A stretch of DNA of 64,000 bases, taken from positions 19,244,651 through 19,308,650 of the forward strand of contig OX387603.1 in NCBI GenBank assembly GCA_947568835.1, in the 5' to 3' direction. The position numbers and the translations under genes were made by a program. How positions within the stretch are numbered: the stretch's first letter is position 1; every line of letters begins with the position of its first letter. Shown piece by piece: positions 42,838 to 53,520 of this stretch. The notes below the pieces were generated by a model. The model worked only from the letters and a program-made list of their open reading frames with translations. It made no database searches and was not told the DNA's origin. The stretch comes from Protonemura montana (Eukaryota > Arthropoda > Insecta > Plecoptera > Nemouridae).

Positions 42838-45800
42838 ATGAACACCAACGAGTGGTGGGCATTCTTTGTATTCTTGTGCTTGTCTTCTGCTAATGTCCAA
42901 ACAATCGCCGAAGTGGTGAAATGCTCGACTTCAAACTCAACAACGATGAAAGTCATTTTTGACAGTTACCAAAATCAAACTGGGCTTTGGAGCCACACGG
43001 TGAGTGTATCTTTCATATTTTACCCACTAGATCAGAGGTAGGCTCGCATGTGGCCAATGAAAGCCACAATCCGGTTATTCTTGAACTCGTATATTCACAT
43101 GTTATAAAGAGCCAGTATTAAACACACAAATACAAATTTCATTTCATTTCATTATTAGTGGTTAAATATTCTGAAAACATATAGTGCACTTCAATCTAAG
43201 ACCGAATTGATATCAAAGCGACTTGAATGTTTTATGCAGTCAATTCAACACGATTTGTGAAAAAGAAACAGATTTTAATTTTCAACTCAAAAATGTTAAA
43301 TTTTACACTCAACTCAACAAAGACGCTTGCCAATCGTTTCAATAATCTTGTTTTTTCCATGTTTTTTCTAGCATCCTTGAAACTTTCTTTTAAATTTCTT
43401 CTACAGATTGGCCTGGTGAACCACGGACTACCAAGAGGTCAAACTTTCGACAGGAGCACCGGTCCTTGGGCAGTGGATATGAACTACCGGCCGGTAAATT
43501 GCGACGAGGAAAACAAGGACACCCTCAGCATTTTGATTACATTTGCTGGTAAGTACAATTATAAACAGATATTTCAATTTAGTTCTATTTTATCATCTTT
43601 CGCAACGCAAAAATTTCAAATTTCCGGTACTATTTACGGGACTACTTTCAGTTCAGGACTAAGTACCGCACTATGTAGGTTTATCAACACCAAAAACAAT
43701 GAAGGGACTACAAATATAATAGGGCTAAATAATCTAAGTTGGGGGTACCCCTGGGTGAAATATACATGAAATAATTAAAAAAAAAAAAAGTGATAATTTA
43801 TAACTGAGTTGTAATTACAACAATTACATGGCAAATAAAAAAACACTGTGTTGAGATTTTTTGGAATAATTTTGACGTTCCGAGAATCAAGTTGCTTACC
43901 TCCAGCTTGAACTTCATAACAGTTTGAAACCAACAAGCTTATAAAATTTTACCTCTTTTATGATAGGAGACTCCAATTAAAATGATTAGGATATTAACTC
44001 CCAACAGCTGTTGAAATTCTTCAAGCTAAACAAAGGTCACCATGATCTCTATGAGAAAAATTTATGTTTTTTTTTGGTTATGAACACCTTCAATATAAAC
44101 CATAAACCAAGTATTTAATGTTTTAGAAAACAAAAATTTCCCATGGAAAACCACAGGTTTTTTTTTAGGTGTGTTCATAGTATTTACCTACCTGTATGAA
44201 TGTAATTAAAAAATTTCACCTTTGACTAAATCAGCTTGCATTGATTTGAGTGGTTCACTATTCTCCGCTAATTTTGCCACCACCTTCCAGTGCGCCCTCC
44301 GAGAAATCCGGACTACACATACTTTCACGGCATTGGCTACTACAAACTCAGTACAGTGGTTGGTACTTGGGCCGTTGCTAAGGAAAACTGCGAAAAAGAT
44401 GGGGCACATCTTGCCATAGTGAACTCCCAGAGAGAAGCAGACGCACTGAAACGTGTAGCGGCCAATGCACAAGATGACTTTGTCTACGTTGGTATTTTAA
44501 AAACCGATCCAAAAGGCGATTTTCACACAATTTATGGTAGGTATTTGTTAACGCCTGTTGTATCGGAGCGATATTAGGTTCAGAACTTTGGAACAAAGGC
44601 TCAAAAGCATTTGAATCTTGACTAAGAGTTTAAATTCCAATTTCAGGAAAATGTCTCCATTAATTACTTTAGTTTGACAAAATCATGAAAAAAAGTGTAT
44701 TAAATTTATTACTGTGAAGTAATTTTTTAAAAACAAAACAAAGACTTAAAGTGGGAAGTAGGTATCCACTGCTTTCATTAACTATGGGATTACTATTTAA
44801 TTTAAGAAAACATTGAATTCTCGGGAATTCTCATTGTGTAAGTACGAATAGGGTGCCAAGAGGCTGAACATTTATTGTGCGTAATGAAGAAAGAAAGCAG
44901 GAAGAGGAACTTGCCGGAGAATAAATTTTGCGCAGCACGGTGGACTTGTCGAAAAATTTCAGAAATCTTCGAGAATTCTTGAAATTCTAGAAAGTTCTTG
45001 GCAAGAGCTCCAAGCGACGCAAATTTCTTTCTCAGGTTACTTGCTCCTTTTCTCTTTCCTCCTTCACCACAACAAATTGTGTAAGAACAGAATCATATAA
45101 TCAAAATAAAATATCTTAAAAAAACTTTTATTTCAGCATTCGGGGAGTTGTCAATTTAGTATCAGAATCATAATTTAAATTTCAAACAATTAATTTTTTC
45201 ATTGCAATACAGCTAATTGCAACCTAAAAAACATTGAAGGTGGACCACTACCATGCTAATGGTAAATTTGCACAATTTCTAAAATTGTGTACAAAAAAGA
45301 ATATCATGTTTGGGGGTCAATGTTAATACTATTAATAAGAAGTTATTTCTGGGGAGGAAGAAAGTAGGTAACGTATTTTAGAGAAGCAGACTGAAGTTTG
45401 TATATTCGTCTATTTGTACTTATTGGCAACTGAAAGTGATTTATGGCCATTGTTTGAATCTGCCAAAAATTGTAACAAAAAAAGAGGTATGACATTTTCG
45501 CTGTAGCTTTGTTCACAAGAGGCTCCCACCAACCGCTTTACTCGCTGTTATTTTTTATATTTCAAATTTTCAAATCTTTAGCATTCTGCATTTCATTAAA
45601 CTTAGACTCTACTTTTTTTTAACTGGTAAGCAGAGATCCATTAATTGCTGAGTAGATCACAATTATATAAGTAGGTAATAAAGGTCTGGAGGTCCTTTAT
45701 TTTTTTTTTTTTTAGAAAAACTTTTGAACTGGGTTTTGAATGCTAAGGACTATATATCTATACAGTGGAGGTCCTTATTTCGACCTCTCACATACTGTTT

Positions 45801-46226
45801 GAATAAAGAATTTTGTCTACAGTTGGCTTAAATATGATTTAATAGTTTGACTTGCTAGCATAGTGATAATCAATCATTACTACGATCATCACTACGATTA
45901 CTACAACGCGGCAAAAACAACTGTACTTGGCACAGGATCAGATACGGACACAACTTCTTGAAACGAAAAACTCTAGCCCCAAACTAATTTAATATTTCAA
46001 TGGTTCTGTCATATCCAATCCTCATTCATAGTGAACCTAATGCATTATTTTTTTTATCTCACCAGGTGATTCCATCAACTCCACAGGCTTTTCCCAGTGG
46101 GCGGCTGGAGTGAATCCAGCCAACTCCGCTGCCACTCACGTCGGGATTTTTCACAAGACCCAAGGAAAGTTCAGCTACAGTGCTGTGTCTTCCAATCGCA
46201 TGGGTTTGTGTGAACAGGACCTGTAG
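42838..46226 (+). CDS. CTL-13: LPSBP-like C-type lectin, loop-degenerate group
   Basis: Exons 42838-42999, 43407-43548, 44291-44536 and 46066-46226; 236 aa. The ATG at 42792 opens only MAD-stop. Signal peptide WWAFFVFLCLSSANV, mature near EVVKCST. N-terminal domain: NHGLPRG, GPWAVDMNY, NCDEEN. CTLD: DYTYFHGIGYYKLS, NCEKDGAHLAIVNS, YVGILKTD. Exon 4: GDSINSTGFSQWAAG, VNPANSA, then MGLCEQDL. No inner cysteines or EPN/QPD. Intron 3 is 1,529 bp and holds a MITE B fragment (45714-45758) and otherwise plain AT-rich sequence. Confidence 0.9.
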
Positions 46227-46997
46227 TTACTGCAGCAAGGATTTGTGCAATTTTGTGTTCAAAATGCTAGCAAGGAAGTCCACACTTTCAATTTTTTCAG
46301 ATGTGTAAAATGTCATACTCTTTACCTAATCCCCAATAACTACAAAACAACTTAATGAAATTTAACTTGATTCAGTATAATTTAAAAAAACGCCTTAGTT
46401 GTGAATCCATGTGTGGCCCGAACAAACCCGAACTGATATGAGAGAAATGTGCGACTCTTAGCATTGGCCACAGAACTATTTTATCAACTAGACCAGACAT
46501 GATAGCTTGACAAAGATCCATCAAACCAAATCAAACCAAAAGCTTCCTAAAAGAACAAATTAAAAGGATGAAGAACATTGCTTCAATATTGCTTAAGGGT
46601 AAGACGGAGGATTTTTGGATGAAAGTATCGAAACAAAAAAAAACACTTGACCTATAATTTAAAGATGAGTAAAATTGTATTGAACTTAAATGGCCATGTC
46701 CACATCTTGTCTGAATAAAGGAATATTATAAAGTCAAACTTAGTTCAGTGTTTATCTGTACCTTGATCCTTATCCACATTATCAACTTGTTTACATTTAT
46801 TACGTATATATGAGTACCCACTGGCAGTCTTGAATTTTCTGAACCTAGGTAGACATTTTGTAACCATAAGGTGTTTAAAAAAGAATTTCTTGAAAAAGAT
46901 GACCAGATTATTCATCTGCAAATCATCTGAAAATCCCAGCGGTACAAAATGACTCTGAAGGAGCCATCTTAGGCAACTCGGCAACAATAATAGATCA
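46227..46997. other. intergenic between CTL-13 and the RING ligase
   Basis: 3' flanks of two convergent genes. AATAAA on the + strand at about 46714. No other feature seen. Confidence 0.4.
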
Positions 46998-47831
46998 TTA
47001 TTTCGTAATAAGTAACAGTCTGCATTTGAATATGCCATCCTTGACTATTCGTTTCATAGTGCCTTGCCCTTGGCAAAGCAATGTCTTGTCCTCTGAATCA
47101 GATGCTTTAGGCTCTTCTTTCTTGAAGTATTCTTTTAAGTCTGATTTTACCTCATGAGAGCTAACCACGTTTCCTTGGTGAACAATTTCATACTGTTCGT
47201 TTTTCGACAGCACAACATACTTAAATGCATAGTGTTTTGACTTCTTCTTAGATGCAATACAGAACACCATACCCCTCATTGTATAGGTTTTAAAATCGTA
47301 GATCAAAACAGACCAAAACAGTTGGTGCTTAGATAGCACAAGACGAACATCAACCTTTTGCCTGAGCAGAAACTCGTGAGATGCTTCTGAATTGTTTGAG
47401 AACTGGGGATTGTGCTTTGCTTTGACATGATCAACCAGCTCAAAGTGACTTCCCAGCCACAAACAAGGGATGTACCATGTCGGCTTCCTTGGAGATTGTA
47501 CCTTAAGTTGGCAGCGTATTACAAATGAACACACATTCAAATGGTCATCCATTTGACTCAGTTCTATTTTCAAGTTACAACCGTTACTCGCAAATTTACA
47601 TGGGAACTTGATGCGGGGACACATTTGCTCAGCGAAGAGGTTGCGGACATTAGTCATATCTCCTTTGCAAACTGCACAAGTAGTTATTCGTGGGCGACAT
47701 TTGGCACAAATGGTATGTCCGTTAACACATTGCACAATCGGGGGTATACAGTAATCAAGACAAATTGGACACTCTAGCTGTTTAAGTGCCAGTTCATTCA
47801 GTGTCTCGGTCAAGCCATTATCCTTGTCCAT
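46998..47831 (-). CDS. SINA/SIAH-type RING E3 ubiquitin ligase
   Basis: 277 aa from the ATG at 47831. An in-frame ATG at 47861 would add ten residues, but TTTATTTCAG just upstream of 47841 looks like a splice acceptor, so the inner ATG is preferred with a 5' exon further up. RING finger at residues about 20-58: CPIC, CVNGHTIC, CRPRITTCAVC. SIAH-type zinc finger follows: CKFASNGC, HLNVC, then CLWLGSHFELVDHVKAKH. The rest fits the degenerate substrate-binding domain of the SINA family (FWSVLIYDF, MRGMVFCIA). Function by family: marks target proteins with ubiquitin for degradation. Its coding part is uninterrupted, as in many expanded insect SIAH-like copies. The only clear minus-strand gene in the lectin array. 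Confidence 0.86.
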   Translation of the reverse strand: MDKDNGLTETLNELALKQLECPICLDYCIPPIVQCVNGHTICAKCRPRITTCAVCKGDMTNVRNLFAEQMCPRIKFPCKFASNGCNLKIELSQMDDHLNVCSFVIRCQLKVQSPRKPTWYIPCLWLGSHFELVDHVKAKHNPQFSNNSEASHEFLLRQKVDVRLVLSKHQLFWSVLIYDFKTYTMRGMVFCIASKKKSKHYAFKYVVLSKNEQYEIVHQGNVVSSHEVKSDLKEYFKKEEPKASDSEDKTLLCQGQGTMKRIVKDGIFKCRLLLITK

Positions 47832-47861
47832 TATAAAGGCCTGAAATAAATGATCAAACAT

Positions 47862-48136
47862 TAATACTCTTTAACTGAATAATGTGTAACTACAATATTT
47901 CATCAAGCGGCTTTGAAAGTTAGTATTCATTGAACTAGTACACCGAAAAGCTTTCTTGATTTTCTCTGGATTGATAGAAAGTGAGGTTAAGTTGGTCAAC
48001 ACTGACTGAAATGCATAATCTACAGCCAATTTAGTCCCCATTAGAAAATATATTGACAAACCTCTGAATCCTCTGTGTTATTGCAAGACTTTGAGTGTCT
48101 CCGCAATTTTTTTGAATAAAAATTGTCCAAGACAAA
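47862..48136. other. 5' flank of the RING ligase
   Basis: Likely holds the ligase promoter or 5' exon on the minus strand; none can be fixed from the sequence. Confidence 0.3.
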
Positions 48137-48548
48137 ATTCCGCGTTTGAATGCACAACTCACCGAGAAGCCCAGCGCCACCAGCTGCTGACCTATCCCAA
48201 CCTAGAACCACCCAACTCCCTGCTATCGTTCGTGTACGACGCGGTTGCCTAAAACAAGTTTCTAAATTTTATTGTTAACGTATTTTGTGTTTGTTTATTT
48301 GCTATATCCATCGCGTGAAAGAAAATACCAAATAAGACCCTCTAGATCGAATCTAGATTGCCATAAGATCTAGCGGAAACAAATTAATTCAGAGAACTTT
48401 GACATGGAATCTTCTCTCAAGTACTAAGCCCGTAATGATTGACAACGATATTGAATTAGAATAATAAATAGATAATATTAGATAAGATTATTAGAATTGT
48501 ATTACATTAACATTTTGGGGCTGAGTAAAAAACGATCTTCTTTCTTTC
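48137..48548 (+). other. unknown terminal exon (copy 1), start of segmental duplication
   Basis: An open end 48142-48252 reads AFECTTHREAQRHQLLTYPN then LEPPNSLLSFVYDAVA and stop. The copy at 50413-50523 keeps the same frame, with a synonymous CAG/CAA change. It may be the 3' exon of an unrecognised + strand gene (acceptor CCCAG before CGCCACC), followed by an AT-rich untranslated tail with AATAAA at about 48463. No upstream exon was found. Confidence 0.35.
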
Positions 48549-48630
48549 AGATTGTACTTGTGTTGGTCCGCGGCAATTCTTATCCCTACAGAAGTGGTGA
48601 TGGTTCTTTGTATGATTGTTATATACTCCC

Positions 48631-48660
48631 TTCCCCTCATTCTGTCAATCGCCTATAAAA
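48631..48660 (+). promoter_or_regulatory. CTL-14 promoter
   Basis: TTCCCCTC at 48631-48638 and TATAAAA at 48654-48660. Confidence 0.7.
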
Positions 48661-48750
48661 GATGCATCAATCAATGGAATTAAAATATAGTCTCCTTCAG
48701 ACCACCGATAATAGTCGTACTACTTGGATACTTAAAAGTTGCAAGTAACG

Positions 48751-50025
48751 ATGGCGAAAAAGGTCGTGGCTTCAGCTGCCCTTTTGGCATTTGTTGGAAG
48801 TTTCTTGGTGCTTCATCCCAGTTCAGAGGTCTGCGCCCTGCAGTGTTCAAATCCGGAAAGTGATCCTGTTCGCGTGTCCTTATCAAGTCGCCGCAACCAA
48901 TCAGGACAATGGGTATCTGAGGTGAGAAAATTCAGGAACCTTCATCGTCGGTCATCATCATCGACGCCCTCACCTTTTGAAATCATTTAGAATTAGAACC
49001 AATCCTTATAGGTTTGGCAAAAAAATGATCCAGACTCATTCAGCTACTGTTTCTGTACCTGTTGTTACCAGGTCGTAATGCACCATGAAAGCAACAAGCG
49101 GTATACGAAAAGTGAATCATTAGGAGCGAGTACTTGGGCAGTTGACGTTGAGCCAGATACCAAAACCTGCGGAAGATTCGATTCCGCTCTGGATATGAAA
49201 CTGACCTTTATTTGTAAGTCAAACCAAAGACAAGTCTAAACTAATTGAATTCAAATCGAGTTGAATGCTAAAAGAATGTTGAGACTGTTGATATGCCGTT
49301 TTTTTTTAAAGCACGGCCCCCAAAACCGGGAGCGGACTACGAATTGTTTCCGGGAATCGGCTACTTCAAGTTCCATTCCAAGCCGCAACCGTGGGCGAAA
49401 GCGCGAGAAATTTGCGAACAAGAATGGGCCCACCTTGCGATCGTCAACTCGGACAAAGAAGCTGAGATCATTTCCAAACAGTTGTTCGGACGTTTCCCAA
49501 AAATAGAGGGAGCTGCTCATCAGGACTGGGCTTGGATTGGTTTGGAGAAAGAAGTAGCTACTGGAGGATGGGTAACGGTTTTTGGTAAGCTGTTCAACAA
49601 TTTCTGTAACCAAAATCAAATTTCAAGAATTATAGACATTTCAGCACTAAATAAGCTATATGTATTTATTATATTTTAGTTAAATACAATTATCTTTAAA
49701 GGGTTGTGTTTTGACTGAAAGAGTGTGTAAGTGACGTGAGGTAACGATGTAAGAAAATACTATTCCAAAAACAGATCTGCACCTGCTGAAACCCTTATTG
49801 CCTTGATATCTTCGTAGCTGGAAAATTTAAAACTAACCCTTAATAACTAAATTATTTGTGAATCTTTCAGGAGACCCCATGAGTTCCACTGGGTATGAGA
49901 AATGGTACTCGGGTCGTCCGCAGCCTGGCGATTTGAATTGCGTGCTGATACATAAAAATGCCGGCACCTATCACGACGCTCCCTGTACGATAGTTGACGC
50001 GTTCGTCTGTGAACGTGAACTGTGA
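48751..50025 (+). CDS. CTL-14: LPSBP-like C-type lectin with both disulfides
   Basis: Exons 48751-48921, 49072-49213, 49312-49584 and 49871-50025; 246 aa. Signal peptide VVASAALLAFVGSFLVL, mature near ALQCSN. N-terminal domain with TWAVDVEPD and TCGRF. CTLD: DYELFPGIGYFKFH, ICEQEWAHLAIVNS, WIGLEKEV. Exon 4: GDPMSSTGYEKWYSG, RPQPGDLNC, HDAPC, VCEREL. All four core cysteines are present; the tripeptide site reads QPG-D rather than QPD. Nearly identical to CTL-15 over exons and introns. Confidence 0.92.
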
Positions 50026-50274
50026 CCAGGTCGAGTTTTTCAGTTCTTAAATGAATTTCAAGAACTTGACAGAAACTTCAAGTCAGTTCGAAACTGCTAA
50101 TCGGTAATATTTTGGTTCTGTTTATTTGGAGTCAATTGCAGTCTGCTCTCTCAAGATGAACTTTACAGTTGCTAGGTATTCTGTCTTATGTATAATCGTA
50201 TTTTATGTATAGGAACTCATACTGTTTTTTAACGAAATAAATGGAGTTAAAAGCAAGTAGCACTAAATACGAAG

Positions 50275-50410
50275 ACTGTGATAATTGAAGAGGAGAGATT
50301 AACAACGTCATTGAATCAAACTCCCTCAAATCTCCCTTTCCATTTCAAATCAATCGCTTCCTTTCCTTCCCCAACCTCTTCCTGCATGTCGAGTGCAACA
50401 GTATAAAATT
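50275..50410 (+). promoter_or_regulatory. orphan copy of the CTL-16 promoter, cut at the TATA box
   Basis: 50275-50408 matches 53315-53447 almost base for base through CAGTATAAAA, after which CTL-16 continues CGAACT while this copy jumps to TTCCGCG, the start of the duplicated unit. No lectin exon follows it directly. Confidence 0.8.
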
Positions 50411-50815
50411 CCGCGTTTGAATGCACAGCTCCCCGGGTAGCCCAGCGCCACCAACTGCTGACCTATCCCAACCTAGAACCACCCAACTCCCTGCTATCGT
50501 TCGTGTACGACGCGGTTGCCTAAAACAAGTTTCTAAATTTTTTTGTAAACGTATTTTGTGTTTGTTTATTTGCTATATCCATCGCGTGAAAGAAAATACC
50601 AAATAAGACCCTCTAGATCGAATCTAGATTGCCATAAGATCTAGCGGAAACAAATTAATTCAGAGAACTTTGACATGGAATCTTCTCTCAAGTACTAAGC
50701 CCGTAATGATTGACAACGATATTGAATTAGAATAATAAATAGATAATATTAGATAAGATTATTAGAATTGTATTACATTAACATTTTGGCGCTGAGTAGA
50801 AAACGATCCTCTTTC
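50408..50815 (+). repeat. segmental duplication, second copy of 48137-48548
   Basis: Near identical to 48137-48548, including the open end 50413-50523 (AFECTAPRVAQRHQLLTYPN then LEPPNSLLSFVYDAVA). Together with 51605-53447 it is the second copy of the block 48137-50408, split by an insertion at about 50816-51604. Confidence 0.85.
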
Positions 50816-51604
50816 TTCCTATCATTTCTCCCATCCTCGATTTATTATTGTGTTTAACGACGCACTGTTTTAACAACGGGCCCTGTTGCACTGGTTTAAT
50901 GATATAGGTGAATGAGTGTATGATGATGAGGATTATGATGAATTCAACCAAGCCTAGAAGGAAGGAGAGTGAACCCGGTGCTGGCACGCAGCCTTCTGCT
51001 GTCGAATAGCACCCAAGGGGACCACTGGTTTAAAGTACCTTCCGAAAGATTTTACGACTCAAATAACAGGATACCTCTACAAATACATGCTGTCAAGAGG
51101 TTGAAAAGCAAGACGTTACAGTTGCTATACTATCTCTCATCCCTCCAACATCTCTCCCGAACAGAACTGGTCATGTATATGATGGTCATCCATCCAATAC
51201 CTGAATCAGCGCATTGTTGCTTAACTTCGGTGATCTCATGACAACCGGTGTTTCCAACACGGAACATACCATGCATTATTTTTCCTCTTCTATCCTCTTT
51301 CCTCTTTCTTGTTTTATTTTTGTATTCAATTTTTTATTTTGTTCATTTATCATTCAGGGAAAATTATTATTTAGGAAAAAAAAAGAATTCGTTGTTTTTA
51401 GTTTTTTCTTCTTTAGAAAATAACGGAATGTGTTATAAACCCAAACTTTTGTTCCCGAATCCAAACTTTAGAAAAAAATGTGGAGTATCAAAATTTTGTT
51501 CACGATTAAACTAGCAAAACGTTATTATATCAGAAAATGCCAATAAAAAAATAACTACAGATTTAAAAAACTAGGATTTAAATCACAGATTGTAAATCAC
51601 AGAT
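50816..51604. mobile_element. insertion carrying SINE family A in the second duplication copy
   Basis: About 50850-51265 is a + oriented family A copy (GTTTAACGACGCACTGTTTT to GACAACCGGTGTTTCCAACA). It is followed by 340 bp of T-rich sequence with no counterpart in the first copy. This dates the insertion after the duplication. Confidence 0.7.
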
Positions 51605-51671
51605 TGGTCCGCGGCAATTCTTATCCCTACAGAAGTGGTGATGGTTCTTTGTATGATTGTTAGTTACTCCC

Positions 51672-51701
51672 TTCCCCTCATTCTGGCAATCGCCTATAAA
51701 A
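51672..51701 (+). promoter_or_regulatory. CTL-15 promoter
   Basis: TTCCCCTC at 51672-51679 and TATAAAA at 51695-51701, copied from CTL-14. Confidence 0.7.
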
Positions 51702-51791
51702 GATGCATCAATCAATGGAATTAAAATATAGTCTCCTTCAGACCACCGAAAATAGTCGTACTACTTGGATACTTAAAAGTTGCAAGTAACG

Positions 51792-53066
51792 ATGGCGAAA
51801 AATGTCGTGGCTTCAGCTGCCCTTTTGGCATTTGTTGGAAGTTTCTTGGTGCTTTATCCCAGTTCAGAGGTCTGCGCCCTGCAGTGTTCAAATCCGGAAA
51901 GTGATCCTGTTCGCGTGTCCTTATCAAGTCGCCGCAACCAATCAGGACAATGGGTATCTGAGGTGAGAAAATTCAGGAACCTTCATCGTCGGTCATCATC
52001 ATCGACGCCCTCACCTTTCGAAATCATTTAGAATTCGAACCAATCCTTATAGGTTTGGCAAAAAAATGATCTAGACTCATTCAGCAACTGTTTCTGTACC
52101 TGTTGTTACCAGGTCGTAATGCACCATGAAAGCAACAAGCGGTATACGAAAAGTGAATCATTAGGAGCGAGTACTTGGGCAGTGGACGTTGAGCCAGATA
52201 TCAAAACCTGCGGAAGATTCGATTCCGCTCTGGATATGAAACTGACCTTTATTTGTAAGTCAAACCAAAGACAAGTCTAAACTAATTGAATTCAAATCGA
52301 GTTGAATGCTAAAAGAATGTTGAGACTGTTGATATGCCCTTGTTTTTAAAAGCACGGCCCCCAAAACCGGGAGCGGACTACGAATTGTTTCCGGGAATCG
52401 GCTACTTCAAGTTCCATTCCAAGCCGCAACCGTGGGCGAAAGCGCGAGAAATTTGCGAACAAGAATGGGCCCACCTTGCGATCGTCAACTCGGACAAAGA
52501 AGCTGAGATCATTTCCAAACAGTTGTTCAGACGTTTCCCAAAAATAGAGGGTGCTGTTCATCAGGACTGGGCTTGGATTGGTTTGGAGAAAGAAGTAGCT
52601 ACTGGAGGATGGGTAACGGTTTTTGGTAAGCTGTTCAACAATTTCTGTAACCAAAATCAAATTTCAAGAATTTTAGACATTTCAGCACTAAATAATCTAT
52701 GTGTATTTATTATATTTTAGTTAAATACAATTATCTTTAAAGGGTTGTGTTTTGACTGAAAGAGTGTGTAAGTGACGTGAGGTAACGATGTAAGAAAATA
52801 CTATTCCAAAAACAAATCTGCACCTGCTGAAACCCTTATTGCCTTGATATCTTCGTAGCTGGAAAATTTAAAACTAACCCTTAATAACTAAATTATTTGT
52901 GAATCTTTCAGGAGACCCCATGAGTTCCACTGGGTATGAGAAATGGAACTCGGGTCGTCCGCAGCCTGGCGATATAAATTGCGTGCTGATACTTAAAAAT
53001 GCCGGCACCTATCACGACGCTCCCTGTACGATAGTTGACGCGTTCGTCTGTGAACGTGAACTGTGA
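51792..53066 (+). CDS. CTL-15: near-identical duplicate of CTL-14
   Basis: Exons 51792-51962, 52113-52254, 52353-52625 and 52912-53066, each the same length as in CTL-14; 246 aa. Differences seen include K4N and H27Y in the signal region, T to I in exon 2 (PDIKTC), G to R and A to V in exon 3 (LFRRFP, GAVHQD), and Y to N, L to I and H to L in exon 4 (KWNSG, DINC, LILKN). Most visible changes alter the protein. Four core cysteines kept. Frame intact, so both copies may be in use. Confidence 0.92.
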
Positions 53067-53324
53067 CCAGGTCGAGTTTTTCAGTTCTAAAATGAATTTC
53101 AAGAACTTGACAGAAACTTCAAGTCAGTTCGAAACTGCTAATCGGTAATATTTTGGTTCTGTTTATTTGGAGTCAATTGCAGTCTGCTCTCTCAAGATGA
53201 ACTTTACAGTTGTTAGGTATTCTGTCTTATGTATAATCGTATTTTATGTATAGGTACTCATACTGTTTTTTAACGAAATAAATGGAGCTAAAAGCAAGTA
53301 ACACTAAATACGAAGACTGTGATA

Positions 53325-53447
53325 ATTGAAGAGGAGAGATTAACAACGTCATTGCATCAAACTCCCTCAAATCCCTTTCCATTTCAAATCAATCGCTTCC
53401 CTTCCTTCCCCAACCTCTTCCTGCATGTCGAGAGTAACAGTATAAAA
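53325..53447 (+). promoter_or_regulatory. CTL-16 promoter
   Basis: GAGGAGAGATTAAC at about 53329, CCTTCCCCAACC near 53405, TATAAAA at 53441-53447. The source of the orphan copy at 50275. Confidence 0.65.
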
Positions 53448-53520
53448 CGAACTGGAATGGACCTACAGAGAATAAAAAGACCGCACAAACCAAGTGTGAA
53501 TTTTTGAAGCCAGTTTCGCA

